Shown here: positions 6,815-15,529 of the stretch, in pieces
Numbering within the stretch: the stretch's first letter is position 1
Layout: the number at the start of each line of letters is the position of its first letter
Origin: an uncultured Faecalibacterium sp.
Lineage (GTDB): Bacteria > Bacillota > Clostridia > Oscillospirales > Ruminococcaceae
Reading direction: 5' to 3'
Length of the DNA stretch: 23,288 nt
Assembly (NCBI GenBank): GCA_934513205.1
Contig: CAKSWU010000028.1
Location: 1-23,288 of the forward strand
Notes under the pieces: model-generated
The model's input: only the letters and a program-made list of their open reading frames with translations
What the model was told of the DNA's origin: nothing
The model's database searches: none
Position numbers and translations under genes: made by a program

Positions 6815-8895
6815 CAGCGGCCACCCTCAAATTCCAGCGAAAACTTGCTGCGGCCATCGGCTTCGGTGGACAGCAGGACAGTAGCATTGTAGGTCTTGCC
6901 CTTGGAACTCTTACAGTCTTTCAGGCGCACTCGGCCATCCCGCAGCAGCCTGTCCGCTACATGAGCGTCCATCCGCTTGCCCAGCCGCTTAAAGAAAGCG
7001 TTATCTTTCCACAGCACGAAACGGCACTCGCGGTTCTCACAGAAATACCCCTTTTCACGCTCCACAACGGAATTGCCACAGTTCGGGCAGACACCAATCA
7101 CTTTGTTTTTCATAAGCGCACTCGCTCCTTTCACGGCCTCGGTGGTGTTTACCAGCGAGGAGATCATATCGTTGATTTCAGTCATAAATGTTTCCGGCTC
7201 CATTTCGCCGCGCTCTACGCGCAGCAGTTTTGTTTCCCAGTCGGCGGTCATATCAGCGGACTGGATTTCTTCGGGCATCACCGTGATAAGGGCTTTGCCT
7301 TTGTCGGTGGGCAGCAGCACCTTTGTTTTCTTGTTGCCCTTGCGCTCCAGAAAGCCTTTCTGTACCAGCTTTTCGATGGTGGCGGCACGAGTGGCCGGAG
7401 TGCCGATGCCCTGACGCTCCACGCCTTCCGGCATACTGTCCGCACTGGCAGTTTCCATCGAGTGCAGGAGCGTATCTTCGGTAAAATGCTTCGGAGGGGA
7501 CGTTTGTCCCTCTTTCAGTTCTGCATTGAGAATGCCGCACTCACTTTCCTCCACCTGCGGCAGAGCAGTGAACTCCCTTTTGCGGTTCAGAATATCGGCC
7601 AGAACCTTGCGCTCCACCGCTTTCCAGCCTTCTTCCAGAATCTCTTTGCCCTTGGCTGTAAATTCTTCGCCTGCACATTCGGTGGTGAGCAGAGTTTCCA
7701 GATACCGGAAAGGTTTGCTGACTGCCATCAAGGTTCTGGCGATAATCAGCTTCAAAATGTTCCGTTCGCCCTTGGGCAGAGCATCCAAATCGGCTTGCAG
7801 CATACTACGAGTAGGCAGGATAGCGTGGTGGTCGGTGACTTTCTGCCGATTGACGGTGCGCCGCGTCCGGGGAACATCATCGTCGGCATCCTCGCTGACA
7901 AAGCCGAGAAAATCTTCCAATTCCTCGGCCAGCTCTTCCAGCATTTCCTCATCCTCGTCAGCAATATAGCAGCTATCGGTGCGCGGATAGGTGGTGAGCT
8001 GTTTTTCATAAAGCGACTGCACATAGTCCAACGTCTGCTGCGCACTGTATCCCAACAGGCGGTTGGCATCGCGCTGGAGCGTGGTGAGGTCATAAAGCGG
8101 CGGCGGATTTTCGGCCTTTTCCTTGCGCGTGATTTTCTGGATCGTGGACACCATCTCCTCTCTGCACCCCGCAAGCAGCTTTTCAGCTGCCGCTTTTTCA
8201 GAAATGCGGCGGCTGGATGCCACAAAACCGCTGGTCAGTTCCAGAGCCACCGTGTAGAATTTTTTCGGCACAAAGGCGGCAATGGCGGCTTCGCGCTCCA
8301 CCGTCATGGCGAGTGTCGGGGTCATTACTCTGCCCACCGCCAAAGGCCGACCATACAGGCAGGAAAAAAGCCGGGAACAGTTGATGCCGACCATCCAATC
8401 GGCACGTTCCCGGCAGAGTGCAGCCTGATATAGCGCATCATATTCTGTTGACGGTTTCAGATTTGCAAAGCCCGCCCGGACAGCGGAATCCTCCATGCTG
8501 GACAGCCACAGCCGGGAAACAGGCTTTTTGCATCCGGCCTGCTCATACACCAGCCGGAAGATCAGTTCGCCCTCACGTCCTGCGTCACAACTGTTCACCA
8601 CAGTATTAACGTCTGCCCGATGCATGAGTTTTTTCAGGATGCCAAACTGTTTTTTGGTGCTGGCAGACACCAGATACTGCCATTTCTCCGGCAGGATGGG
8701 CAAGTCTGCAATGTTCCACTTTACATACTGCTCCCCGTAGGCACTGGGCGGCGCAAGTTCCACCAGATGCCCGACACACCAACTTACAAGATAGCCGTTG
8801 CCCTCAAGGTAGCCATCCTGCCGCCCATGCACACCTAAAATTTTGGCGTAAGATATGGCAACGGATGGTTTTTCGGTCACGATCAATTTTGCGAT
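6814..8895 (-). CDS. topB: DNA topoisomerase III (type IA)
   Basis: About 693 residues. It passes single DNA strands through a transient break and probably resolves intermediates during conjugative replication. The N-terminal Toprim domain begins KLIVTEKPSVA and carries CDAGREGELIF (about residues 103-112). The active-site tyrosine sits in TTYPRTDS (Tyr about 303). Near the C-terminus a CPNC...CENREC four-cysteine zinc motif is seen. The length fits element-borne TopB. The start is unusual: GGAGGG (8907-8902) is followed after 6 bases by ATC at 8895, exactly where relatives have the ATG of an M-A-K-L start. In-frame TTG codons at 8910 and 8901 are upstream of or abut the RBS, so ATC is the best-placed start. 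Its stop overlaps the next gene by one base. Confidence 0.93.
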   Translation of the reverse strand: MAKLIVTEKPSVAISYAKILGVHGRQDGYLEGNGYLVSWCVGHLVELAPPSAYGEQYVKWNIADLPILPEKWQYLVSASTKKQFGILKKLMHRADVNTVVNSCDAGREGELIFRLVYEQAGCKKPVSRLWLSSMEDSAVRAGFANLKPSTEYDALYQAALCRERADWMVGINCSRLFSCLYGRPLAVGRVMTPTLAMTVEREAAIAAFVPKKFYTVALELTSGFVASSRRISEKAAAEKLLAGCREEMVSTIQKITRKEKAENPPPLYDLTTLQRDANRLLGYSAQQTLDYVQSLYEKQLTTYPRTDSCYIADEDEEMLEELAEELEDFLGFVSEDADDDVPRTRRTVNRQKVTDHHAILPTRSMLQADLDALPKGERNILKLIIARTLMAVSKPFRYLETLLTTECAGEEFTAKGKEILEEGWKAVERKVLADILNRKREFTALPQVEESECGILNAELKEGQTSPPKHFTEDTLLHSMETASADSMPEGVERQGIGTPATRAATIEKLVQKGFLERKGNKKTKVLLPTDKGKALITVMPEEIQSADMTADWETKLLRVERGEMEPETFMTEINDMISSLVNTTEAVKGASALMKNKVIGVCPNCGNSVVEREKGYFCENRECRFVLWKDNAFFKRLGKRMDAHVADRLLRDGRVRLKDCKSSKGKTYNATVLLSTEADGRSKFSLEFEGGR

Positions 8896-8931
8896 AAACA
8901 ATCCCTCCAATCTGTTTCGGATTCGATATGT

Positions 8932-8950
8932 AGGCGGCAGAACGCCGCCT
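8932..8950 (-). repeat. GC-rich hairpin, copy 2 of 3, followed by ACATAT
   Basis: On the minus strand the arms AGGCGGC and GCCGCCT enclose GTTCT, then ACATATC follows (TACATAT including the last arm base). It begins 5 bases after the DUF4366 stop codon and ends about 25 bases before the topB RBS. No T-run follows. Confidence 0.7.
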
Positions 8951-8955
8951 TAAAA

Positions 8956-9684
8956 TCAGATGGGTGTCACGTCCTGTTCCTCAGAAGTGTTTTCATCGGA
9001 ATCATCCTCCGGGGGAATCTCAAAGCTGCCCTTATCCTCTGTATAGTCTGCATCCGGGTCAATGGCTTCTTTTTCAGCCTGCTTCTTGTTCTTCTGCTGG
9101 ATGAAGAAATAGAAACCGCCGCCAGCCGCCAGTGCGATCAGGGCAATGACACCGAGAAACGCCGCAGCATACTTTGTGACCTTGTTTTCTTTGGGTGCGT
9201 TCGCCGCTTTCTCTGCTTCTTCTGCGGCTTTCTTGGCTTCTTCCTCGGCTTTCAGCTTGTCCTGTTCAGCTTTTGCCGCAGCTTCTTTTTCAGCGGTATA
9301 AGCATCGGCAGCATCTTCTTCCATCAGAGCCAAAAGGTCTGCTTCGTCCACCAGATTCATAAAGTGGACGGTCTGCGCCCCTTTGCTGTTTCGGTCAATG
9401 ACCAGATAAAAAGTCGCACCCGACTTGCTGACAAGCGTAATGAACTGCTGGCCGGAACCGTCCGAATAATTGGTGTAGTAGTCGTCCACCAGCGTCAGAT
9501 TGCCCTCCGGGGTCAGTGCGCCGGATTCCTCATCCGTGATGGTAACAGTATCTTCCTCCACGATTTCCGGCAGAACAGGCTGTTCCACCGGGGTGGAATC
9601 GCCCTCAAAGGCGAAAGCGGGAGCTGCCATGCCGATGCACAGCACCGCCGACACCAGCAGTGCGCCAAATCTCTTAAACTTCAT
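8956..9684 (-). CDS. DUF4366 family surface protein (CD1107-like)
   Basis: 242 residues from ATG 9684; GGAGG lies 9 bases upstream, whereas the in-frame ATG 9693 directly abuts that GGAGG and is less likely. Residues 1-26 form a classical signal peptide ending APAFAF. A mixed domain follows (about 27-125), then a charged alanine/lysine/glutamate coiled coil (about 125-165), a hydrophobic segment (LGVIALIALAAGGGFYFF, about 170-190) and a short acidic cytoplasmic tail. So it should be membrane-anchored with its main domain outside. The family is a fixed part of the Tn1549/CTn transfer module, with a proposed structural role at the mating channel (inference). The start overlaps DUF4315 by 11 bases. 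Confidence 0.85.
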   Translation of the reverse strand: MKFKRFGALLVSAVLCIGMAAPAFAFEGDSTPVEQPVLPEIVEEDTVTITDEESGALTPEGNLTLVDDYYTNYSDGSGQQFITLVSKSGATFYLVIDRNSKGAQTVHFMNLVDEADLLALMEEDAADAYTAEKEAAAKAEQDKLKAEEEAKKAAEEAEKAANAPKENKVTKYAAAFLGVIALIALAAGGGFYFFIQQKNKKQAEKEAIDPDADYTEDKGSFEIPPEDDSDENTSEEQDVTPI

Positions 9685-9940
9685 CCGAATCATCCTCCTT
9701 GTCGAAAGTTGCGCCCACAGCGGCCAAAGCAGCCGGGTTCGGGGTGGAAGTGGCGGACTGCCGTAACAGTGCAGCCAGCTGCTCCGGTGTGACCTTGGCG
9801 GTGCGCACCATCTCGTTCACTTCGGCGGCTTCGGCCTCCTGAATCCTCCGTTCCAGAATCTCGATGCGGTTGTTCAGCTTGATGCGCCGATTTTTCTCTT
9901 TTTCGAGCATTGCGCGCAGTTTTTCCAGTTTTTCGCTCAT
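9674..9940 (-). CDS. DUF4315 family protein
   Basis: 88 residues from ATG 9940 behind GGAGGG with 6-base spacing. The first half is a highly charged coiled coil (MSEKLEKLRAMLEKEKNR, then ILERRIQEAEAAE); the second half contains VTPEQLAALLRQ and an acidic tail. This is the typical pattern of the short DUF4315 proteins that sit between the NlpC/P60 and DUF4366 genes of these elements. Function unknown; the tight spacing implies co-translation with both neighbours. Confidence 0.85.
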   Translation of the reverse strand: MSEKLEKLRAMLEKEKNRRIKLNNRIEILERRIQEAEAAEVNEMVRTAKVTPEQLAALLRQSATSTPNPAALAAVGATFDKEDDSDEV

Positions 9941-9955
9941 AGTAAACCCTCCATT

Positions 9956-11695
9956 TCATTTTGAAAGCCGTCCAAATCCTGCGAGATGCTTCTCCCAGTA
10001 GGACGAGTGGATATTTGCGTATTTGATGGGGTCGCCAGCGGACACCATCATGCCGTTGCCGAGATAAATCCCGGTATGGCTCATGCCGGGGGTGTCATAC
10101 GTTCCCTTGAAGAAAACCAGATCACCGGGTTTCGCTTCTGCTTCGGAAATGTGCTGATACTTGTTCCATAGGCCGTTGGCAGTGGTACGGCCAACATCGT
10201 AGCCGTTCTGATTGTAGACCCAGCAGACGTAGCCGGAGCAGTCAAAGCCCGTTTCCGGGGTGGAGCCGCCCCAAACGTAGGGTGTGCCAACGTATTTCTT
10301 TGCTTCCTCGTAGATGGCCGCAAACTCGCTGTCAGTCAGTGCTTCCGCAGGAACGGTATAGTCGATGCCGGGTGTGCCGGAGCCATCTGAGCCACCGGGC
10401 GGCAATCCACCGTTGAACAGGTATGGCCGACCACCCAGCGTATCCTGAAAAATCTCGTACCGCTTCCACTGATCTTCGGTCAGTTCTTCGCGGATAACGA
10501 CCTCCAGACCTTTGTTTTCCAGCTTGGTGTGAAAAATCTTGTATTCATACGGCACTTGCGTAGGAACCGGGATTCCAGCCGGACTGATGACCCACACGGT
10601 TTTGTACCGTATCTGCACCTCCACCCATGTCGTTAGCTTATATTGCTTTTTGAAGATTTCCTTCAGCTTGCCCTGCACCTCTGACCGGGTGTAATCATCA
10701 TACAGGGTAGTCAGGAAAGATGTGAGCTGCCATGGGTCATGCTCGATGGGGTCAAGATGGTATTGATACTCGTTGTAGCCCGGATGGTCTTGCGGAGTGC
10801 GCTTGATTTTCTTGTCCAGTTCCTTTTCCAGCTTCTTGTAGTCCTGCTCTGCACCGCGAATATCTCTGTCCTCGGCGGTGTAGATGGTCTGCCCGGACAC
10901 CTGTGTGCCGCCCGAAAAGAGGATGCCGCAGGAGGAAAAGCCCGACATGACCATAAGAATGAGCAAAACAAAAACGCCCACGATCACCAGAACGTGCGCG
11001 TTGCTTTTCGCCGCAGTCATAAGGCCGTTTACTGCCGTGCTGACTACACTTTTGCCCTTGTCCACCACTTGCTCTACGCCAGACCGTGCCGCAGATGCAC
11101 TGCTGGATGCAGCCTTTTTGCCGCCAGCAGTCTGCGCCGCTGTGCCGCCTGACCGGGCAGCAGCATAGTAGTTCTTGTGGATTTCCTGCCGCTGTTTCCA
11201 TCGGGAGAGCCAGTTGGAAGCCCCCTCGCTGGTGCCGGATGCACCTGCATTTTGTGCCGCAGTTGCTTCCTGTGCGGCAGATTTTGTGGTGCAAGTTTTC
11301 TTCTTGCCCTGCATCTTGGCTTTCTTTTTCAGCTTCCGGGCATAGCGGCTTTTGGAAATGTCCCTGACATTCCCGGCAGTTTTTTCGCCCTCGCTTAGAG
11401 CCTGCACACCGACATTATCTCCCTCGTACTGGTCGATTTCCCGATGCGCCGCAGACCGGGCGGCATGAGCAGTGAACATCTCGCGTTTCTGCGCCTTGCT
11501 CAAACGGCTCAGTTCGTCCGGGGTCAGTTCTGCTTTGCCAAAACGCAAGTGCTGGGCTTTCTCTGCGGCCTTGTCTGCATCAAGTTTCAGTTTTTTCTTT
11601 TTGGGCGTGGACTGTTCGACCCTCGCTTTCTTCGGGGGAGAACGGGTTTTCTTTGCAGAAGAATCATCTTTGAAGTTCAGCTTTGGATTGCTCAT
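9956..11695 (-). CDS. Conjugative cell-wall hydrolase, NlpC/P60 domain (CD1108-like)
   Basis: 579 residues. A long, basic, lysine/alanine-rich cytoplasmic N-terminus (1 to about 230) is followed by one membrane segment (VLVIVGVFVLLILMVM, about 235-252), an extracellular region (about 270-450) and a C-terminal NlpC/P60 peptidase (about 465-579). Catalytic residues seen: Cys486 in FDCSGYV and His540 in MSHTGIYLG. Role by family: a VirB1-like lytic enzyme that opens peptidoglycan for the mating channel. The start shares ATGA with the virB4 stop (4-base overlap). The NlpC/P60 pattern (GTPYVWGGSTPETGFDCSG) is intact, so the enzyme should be active. Confidence 0.9.
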   Translation of the reverse strand: MSNPKLNFKDDSSAKKTRSPPKKARVEQSTPKKKKLKLDADKAAEKAQHLRFGKAELTPDELSRLSKAQKREMFTAHAARSAAHREIDQYEGDNVGVQALSEGEKTAGNVRDISKSRYARKLKKKAKMQGKKKTCTTKSAAQEATAAQNAGASGTSEGASNWLSRWKQRQEIHKNYYAAARSGGTAAQTAGGKKAASSSASAARSGVEQVVDKGKSVVSTAVNGLMTAAKSNAHVLVIVGVFVLLILMVMSGFSSCGILFSGGTQVSGQTIYTAEDRDIRGAEQDYKKLEKELDKKIKRTPQDHPGYNEYQYHLDPIEHDPWQLTSFLTTLYDDYTRSEVQGKLKEIFKKQYKLTTWVEVQIRYKTVWVISPAGIPVPTQVPYEYKIFHTKLENKGLEVVIREELTEDQWKRYEIFQDTLGGRPYLFNGGLPPGGSDGSGTPGIDYTVPAEALTDSEFAAIYEEAKKYVGTPYVWGGSTPETGFDCSGYVCWVYNQNGYDVGRTTANGLWNKYQHISEAEAKPGDLVFFKGTYDTPGMSHTGIYLGNGMMVSAGDPIKYANIHSSYWEKHLAGFGRLSK

Positions 11696-14061
11696 TTCTG
11701 CGCACCCTCCGACACTTCACCCAATTTGGTGGTCATAATGCGGTAGAGTTCAAGGTCAGTCGGGAAACGGTCAACAAAGGGCAGAATGACATTGCCGAAG
11801 AACAGCAACCCTTCGCCCTCGCCGGAGTGGGTCACATAGGAAAGCTGATGGGGCGAGATGTTCAACTGCTTTGCCAAAATCTGACGGTCGCCAGCGGCCT
11901 GATTGAGCATGATAATCATGTCCGAGTTTTCAAAAATATTCTCGACTTCACGCGAAGAAAGCAGGTCTTTGACATTCTGCGTTAATCCAGTCGGGATGCC
12001 GCCCCACTTGCGAAAACGCTTCCAAATCTCCACGGAATAAGCCGCAGTCTGTTCTTCTTTTAAGAGGAGGTGCATCTCATCCATATAATATCGGGTGGAC
12101 TTTCCGCTGCTGCGGTTGGCAGTGACACGCCCCCAGACCTGATCCTGCACGATGAGCATACCGAGCTTCTTCATCTGCTTGCCCAGTTCCTTGATGTCAT
12201 AGCAGACAATTCGGTTATTGACGTTCACGTTGGTGCGGTGGTTGAACAGGTTCAGACTGCCCTTGACGTAGATTTCCAGAGCCGTGGCAACATGATGGGC
12301 TTCTTTTTCATCCTGCTGGAGCAGGGCATTGTACAAATCCTCAAGGATCGGCATATTCTCCGGGCAGGGATCAGCGAAATATTTGCGGTAGATCAAATGG
12401 ACACAACGGTCAATGACCGTCTTTTCCACCGGGAGCAGACCTTCCTTGCCGCCGACCACCAGTTCACACAAGGAAAGAATAAAGTCTGCTTTCAGGGACA
12501 GCGGGTTATCTTCCTCTGAATAGTTGGCGTTAATGTCCATCGGGTTGATGAACTGGGTGCTGTTGGGCGAGATTTTGATAACCTGACCTTTCAGCCGATT
12601 CACCAGCGGGGAGTATTCGCCTTCGGGGTCGTTCACAATAATATCATCGTCTGTCACGAGAAATGCGTTGGCGATTTCACGTTTTGCCGAGAAACTTTTG
12701 CCGGAGCCGGGAGTGCCGAGGATAAGGCCATTCGGATTTTTTAGCTTTTTTCTGTCCACCATGATGAGGTTGTTGGAAAGCGCGTTCAGGCCGTAATACA
12801 GGCTTTCCTTGCTAGACTGATAAAGCTCCTGTGTGGTGAACGGAATGAAAATGGCCGTGCTGCTGGTAGTCAGGCCGCGCTGAATCTCGATCTGGCAGTC
12901 AGCCAGCGGCAGAGAAGACATAAGACCCTGCTCCTGCTGGTAGTCCAGTCTGCACAGATTGCAGTTATGCTTTTGCGCAATAGAACTGGCCTGAAAGATG
13001 TTGTTTTCCAGTTCCTGCTCCGTGCGCCCGGTGTTCAGAACGAGGAATGTCACCAAAAACATTCGCTCGTTCTGCGACTGCAATTCCTTTAACAAGGCTT
13101 TGGCATCCCTGCCGTAAGTTTTCAAATCTGACGGAAGAATGTCAATATCATACCCGGAACGGATGGCCTTTTTCTGTTCCTCAATGGTGCTGCGGTCAAG
13201 TTCGGTGATCGTGCGCTTGACTGTTTTAATGGCACGGTTCTGGTCTACCGACTGGATGTGCATGGTGACAATCTGGCTGGAATCCATGTCCAGAAAATCT
13301 TTCAGAAGTTGGTCGCTGATGTCAGAGGCCGTGATACTCAGGAAGCTGGCGGCGCAGTAGATGCCACCCATTTGGAAAGTGCGGCTGTTCTTAAACGCAA
13401 AAACCGTGGGTGCAATGGCATCTTTGACGGAAAGGCCGCTTTTCACAAGGTCTTTCCAGTCAAAATGAAATTTGCTGGAACCGTCCATGTTGAACATATC
13501 GTGCATGAGTTTGAGCCGCTCGGCACCGTTCAGCGGCTTGGCCTGCACACCCAGCCTGTGAAAGTTGTTCAAAAGGTCGTTCTGGATGTGGTCGAGCCGT
13601 GCCTTGACCTGCCGCATACTCTCACCCTCAACGCCAAAGGTGATAAATTTGGTCTTGGTCAGACCATTATTGCCCTTGGCAAGCTGCTGGCGCAGCATTT
13701 GAGAATACTCGGCGCGAACATCATCAAAGCCATCCCGCTGGTAAGGGATGCGGATGCTCTTCTCAAACTCTGTGCTGTCCGTTGCCATGTTCACAAAGGA
13801 CAGTTCAAACTTGATGCTGGAATCGAAGAAGTTCAGAAAACTGCACCATTCCTCGAAAATCGCAGTCTTGTCCTCCTGCTGGGCAAGCTGGTAATTGATG
13901 TCCTGATACTGGATGGTACGGGTGTAGTAGTTCGGTTTCACCCGGCAGGTGCCATCCTCGAACATCCGCTGCATGGGGATGGACTGCTGCGCTGTCCGGG
14001 GAACAGCGGGCTTCGGCGGCTTTTTCTTGCCGCCCTTATCGGTCTTTTTCCAAAACGGCAT
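11692..14061 (-). CDS. virB4: VirB4-like conjugation ATPase (CD1110 family)
   Basis: 789 residues, the energy-providing ATPase of the type IV secretion channel at the inner face of the membrane. Walker A GTPGSGKS is at 449-456 and Walker B YYMDEMH at about 658-664. The N-terminal half has the VirB4/TraE-like substrate region, and the C-terminal half has the usual QNVKDLL and FENSDMIIMLNQA motifs. GGAGG lies 8 bases before ATG 14061. It overlaps prgI by 26 bases and the NlpC/P60 gene by 4 bases. Confidence 0.95.
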   Translation of the reverse strand: MPFWKKTDKGGKKKPPKPAVPRTAQQSIPMQRMFEDGTCRVKPNYYTRTIQYQDINYQLAQQEDKTAIFEEWCSFLNFFDSSIKFELSFVNMATDSTEFEKSIRIPYQRDGFDDVRAEYSQMLRQQLAKGNNGLTKTKFITFGVEGESMRQVKARLDHIQNDLLNNFHRLGVQAKPLNGAERLKLMHDMFNMDGSSKFHFDWKDLVKSGLSVKDAIAPTVFAFKNSRTFQMGGIYCAASFLSITASDISDQLLKDFLDMDSSQIVTMHIQSVDQNRAIKTVKRTITELDRSTIEEQKKAIRSGYDIDILPSDLKTYGRDAKALLKELQSQNERMFLVTFLVLNTGRTEQELENNIFQASSIAQKHNCNLCRLDYQQEQGLMSSLPLADCQIEIQRGLTTSSTAIFIPFTTQELYQSSKESLYYGLNALSNNLIMVDRKKLKNPNGLILGTPGSGKSFSAKREIANAFLVTDDDIIVNDPEGEYSPLVNRLKGQVIKISPNSTQFINPMDINANYSEEDNPLSLKADFILSLCELVVGGKEGLLPVEKTVIDRCVHLIYRKYFADPCPENMPILEDLYNALLQQDEKEAHHVATALEIYVKGSLNLFNHRTNVNVNNRIVCYDIKELGKQMKKLGMLIVQDQVWGRVTANRSSGKSTRYYMDEMHLLLKEEQTAAYSVEIWKRFRKWGGIPTGLTQNVKDLLSSREVENIFENSDMIIMLNQAAGDRQILAKQLNISPHQLSYVTHSGEGEGLLFFGNVILPFVDRFPTDLELYRIMTTKLGEVSEGAQK

Positions 14062-14398
14062 GTGTCACGCCTCCTTTCATGAGCAGTGCATAGTAGTTGT
14101 TGGTCTGATACGGTCGAATCTTCGGACGCAGAAATCGCGCCTGAACATAGTGCGACAGCACCTTTTCCAAAGGCTGTCCGTTTTTCTCGTACATACCGAG
14201 AAAGAACGCCGGGAGCATAACAGCCATCATGCCGAGGGTGGCGGCAGTATTGCCACCAGAATCCCGGAGAACGAAAAACAGCGGCACTCCAATCAGTGCC
14301 GCCGTTCCGAAGCAGATGAGCTGTCGCTTTGTCAGGTTGAAAGCTACTTTTGACTTCACCTTGGTCAAGTCGCGGGGAACGGAAATATATGCGGCCAA
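14036..14398 (-). CDS. PrgI family inner-membrane conjugation protein
   Basis: 120 residues with two membrane segments (about 30-50 and 58-75) and a soluble C-terminus. The pattern MAAYISVPRDLTKVKSKV, then LTKRQLICF, is typical of the PrgI family (VirB3-like partner of VirB4). Family members start at this point, so the start must be TTG 14398, preceded by GGGGGTG; there is no in-frame ATG nearby and a stop lies just upstream. Only 15 bases separate it from the VirB6-like gene, and it overlaps virB4 by 26 bases. Confidence 0.9.
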   Translation of the reverse strand: MAAYISVPRDLTKVKSKVAFNLTKRQLICFGTAALIGVPLFFVLRDSGGNTAATLGMMAVMLPAFFLGMYEKNGQPLEKVLSHYVQARFLRPKIRPYQTNNYYALLMKGGVTHAVLEKDR

Positions 14399-14413
14399 AA
14401 TTCACACCCCCTT

Positions 14414-15280
14414 TTAATGTGCGCCCAGCACACTTTTTGTGACCGAGCTGGTTTTGAACAAGCTGAAGCAGAGCAGGACGGTATAGCCGACAATGCTCCA
14501 GATGGAGCCGATGGCATCGCCGGAAATCGCCACGTTCTGTATCAGCACGGCATAGATGGCAACACAAATCAAAATCAGGAATCCCTGAAATCCCAGCGCG
14601 AACAGGCATTTCAGATAGTTCTGTCCCATGTGCGATTGTTCATGGTTTCCCCATGTGGCCATGGGAATCGGCGCAAGGCTCACCATGCAGTAGATCTCGA
14701 TTATGCGCCCGTACACGATAACAAAAATGACGATTGAAAGTATCCTCATGGTGATGCCAATGAAGAACGATTGCAGGAAAAGCCCGAACAGCGGGCCGAC
14801 ATCCATTTGCATCAGACTGGCTTCCAGCATGGACAGGCCAATCTCGTTGACACGGGTATTTCCTGCAATGATGCCGCTGGAATCGGACACGACTTTCTGC
14901 GTCAGGTCGAACACCGCCATCACAATATCGAATGTGTTGGAGATGAACCAAACCGACACTGCTGTTTTGAAGATCCAGCGCATAATGAGCGCAGGCTCGA
15001 ACTGCGCCATGTTATTGTGCTGGGTTATCATCTCGATCAGCTCGTAACAGGCGATAAAGGTCAGGATGATGCCCGCGATAGGCAGAACCACATTCCGGGA
15101 AAGCGATTCGATCATCGCAAAAACACGCGGTTCAAAGGCCGATGGGCGTGTGCCGACCTGCTGTGCAATGTCACCGACCTGTTCATTTACGGCATCAAAC
15201 AGCCCGGACAAATTTGACATGATGCCCGCCGTTAGGATGCCCTTTATCCAGTCGGCTATGGCTTTGAGAACGGTTTCCAT
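14414..15280 (-). CDS. VirB6/TrbL-like conjugal transfer membrane protein (CD1112 family)
   Basis: 288 residues, polytopic: hydrophobic segments near 65-85, 102-124, 165-205 (two or more), 225-247 and 255-275, with a soluble amphipathic N-terminus. This pattern and the place directly before prgI and virB4 identify the channel protein of the Tn1549-type system. Start ATG 15280 with GGACGGTG upstream. It is preceded by a micro-ORF and a strongly structured leader. Confidence 0.9.
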   Translation of the reverse strand: METVLKAIADWIKGILTAGIMSNLSGLFDAVNEQVGDIAQQVGTRPSAFEPRVFAMIESLSRNVVLPIAGIILTFIACYELIEMITQHNNMAQFEPALIMRWIFKTAVSVWFISNTFDIVMAVFDLTQKVVSDSSGIIAGNTRVNEIGLSMLEASLMQMDVGPLFGLFLQSFFIGITMRILSIVIFVIVYGRIIEIYCMVSLAPIPMATWGNHEQSHMGQNYLKCLFALGFQGFLILICVAIYAVLIQNVAISGDAIGSIWSIVGYTVLLCFSLFKTSSVTKSVLGAH

Positions 15281-15297
15281 TCAGCAGTCACCGTCCT

Positions 15298-15366
15298 TTA
15301 GGTGAAGTGATTGATAAGGGTCTTGAGAAGGTTCAGAACAAAAATAATGTGGGTCAGAAGCTGCAT
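15298..15366 (-). CDS. Possible hydrophobic micro-ORF (22 aa) ahead of the VirB6-like gene
   Basis: ATG 15366 is preceded by AAAGGCGG with about 8-base spacing; the peptide begins MQLLTHIIFVLNLLK and stops with TAA at 15300-15298, 17 bases before the next start. It is hydrophobic enough to insert in the membrane. It could be a real small protein or a coupling/leader ORF. I know of no family for it. Confidence 0.4.
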   Translation of the reverse strand: MQLLTHIIFVLNLLKTLINHFT

Positions 15367-15404
15367 AATAGCACCGCCTTTCGTTGATGGGTGGATAAAA
15401 CAAA

Positions 15405-15475
15405 AGCACGATTTTGGCAGACACTGTTCAAAAAACTGCAAACCGCAGCAGGTTGGCGTGGTGAAAAATCGTGCT
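15405..15475 (-). promoter_or_regulatory. Structured leader/attenuator before the transfer-channel block
   Basis: A perfect 11-bp inverted repeat (AGCACGATTTT at 15475-15465 and AAAATCGTGCT at 15415-15405, minus strand) closes a 49-base loop that contains a smaller hairpin (CTGC / GCAG, 15448-15436). The outer stem is followed by TTTTGTTTT. As a whole it resembles an attenuator, riboswitch-like element or the 3' end of a small RNA. It lies about 40 bases before the micro-ORF start. Confidence 0.55.
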
Positions 15476-15489
15476 ATGGAAACAAAAAA

Positions 15490-15512
15490 GCCGACTGCTT
15501 TTGGCAATCGGC
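15490..15512 (-). terminator. Intrinsic terminator after the DUF3990/DUF3791-like pair
   Basis: Minus strand: arms GCCGATTGC and GCAGTCGGC (one G-U pair) with a 5-base loop, followed by TTTTTTG. It starts 18 bases after the stop codon of the second gene. Confidence 0.88.
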
Positions 15513-15529
15513 ATAGAAAAATAATTCAG

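Noticed and set aside
6793..8433. 546-residue plus-strand ORF
   Set aside because: It is antisense to topB, whose protein is unmistakable; the plus-strand product has no family pattern, and long antisense frames are common in sequence of this composition.
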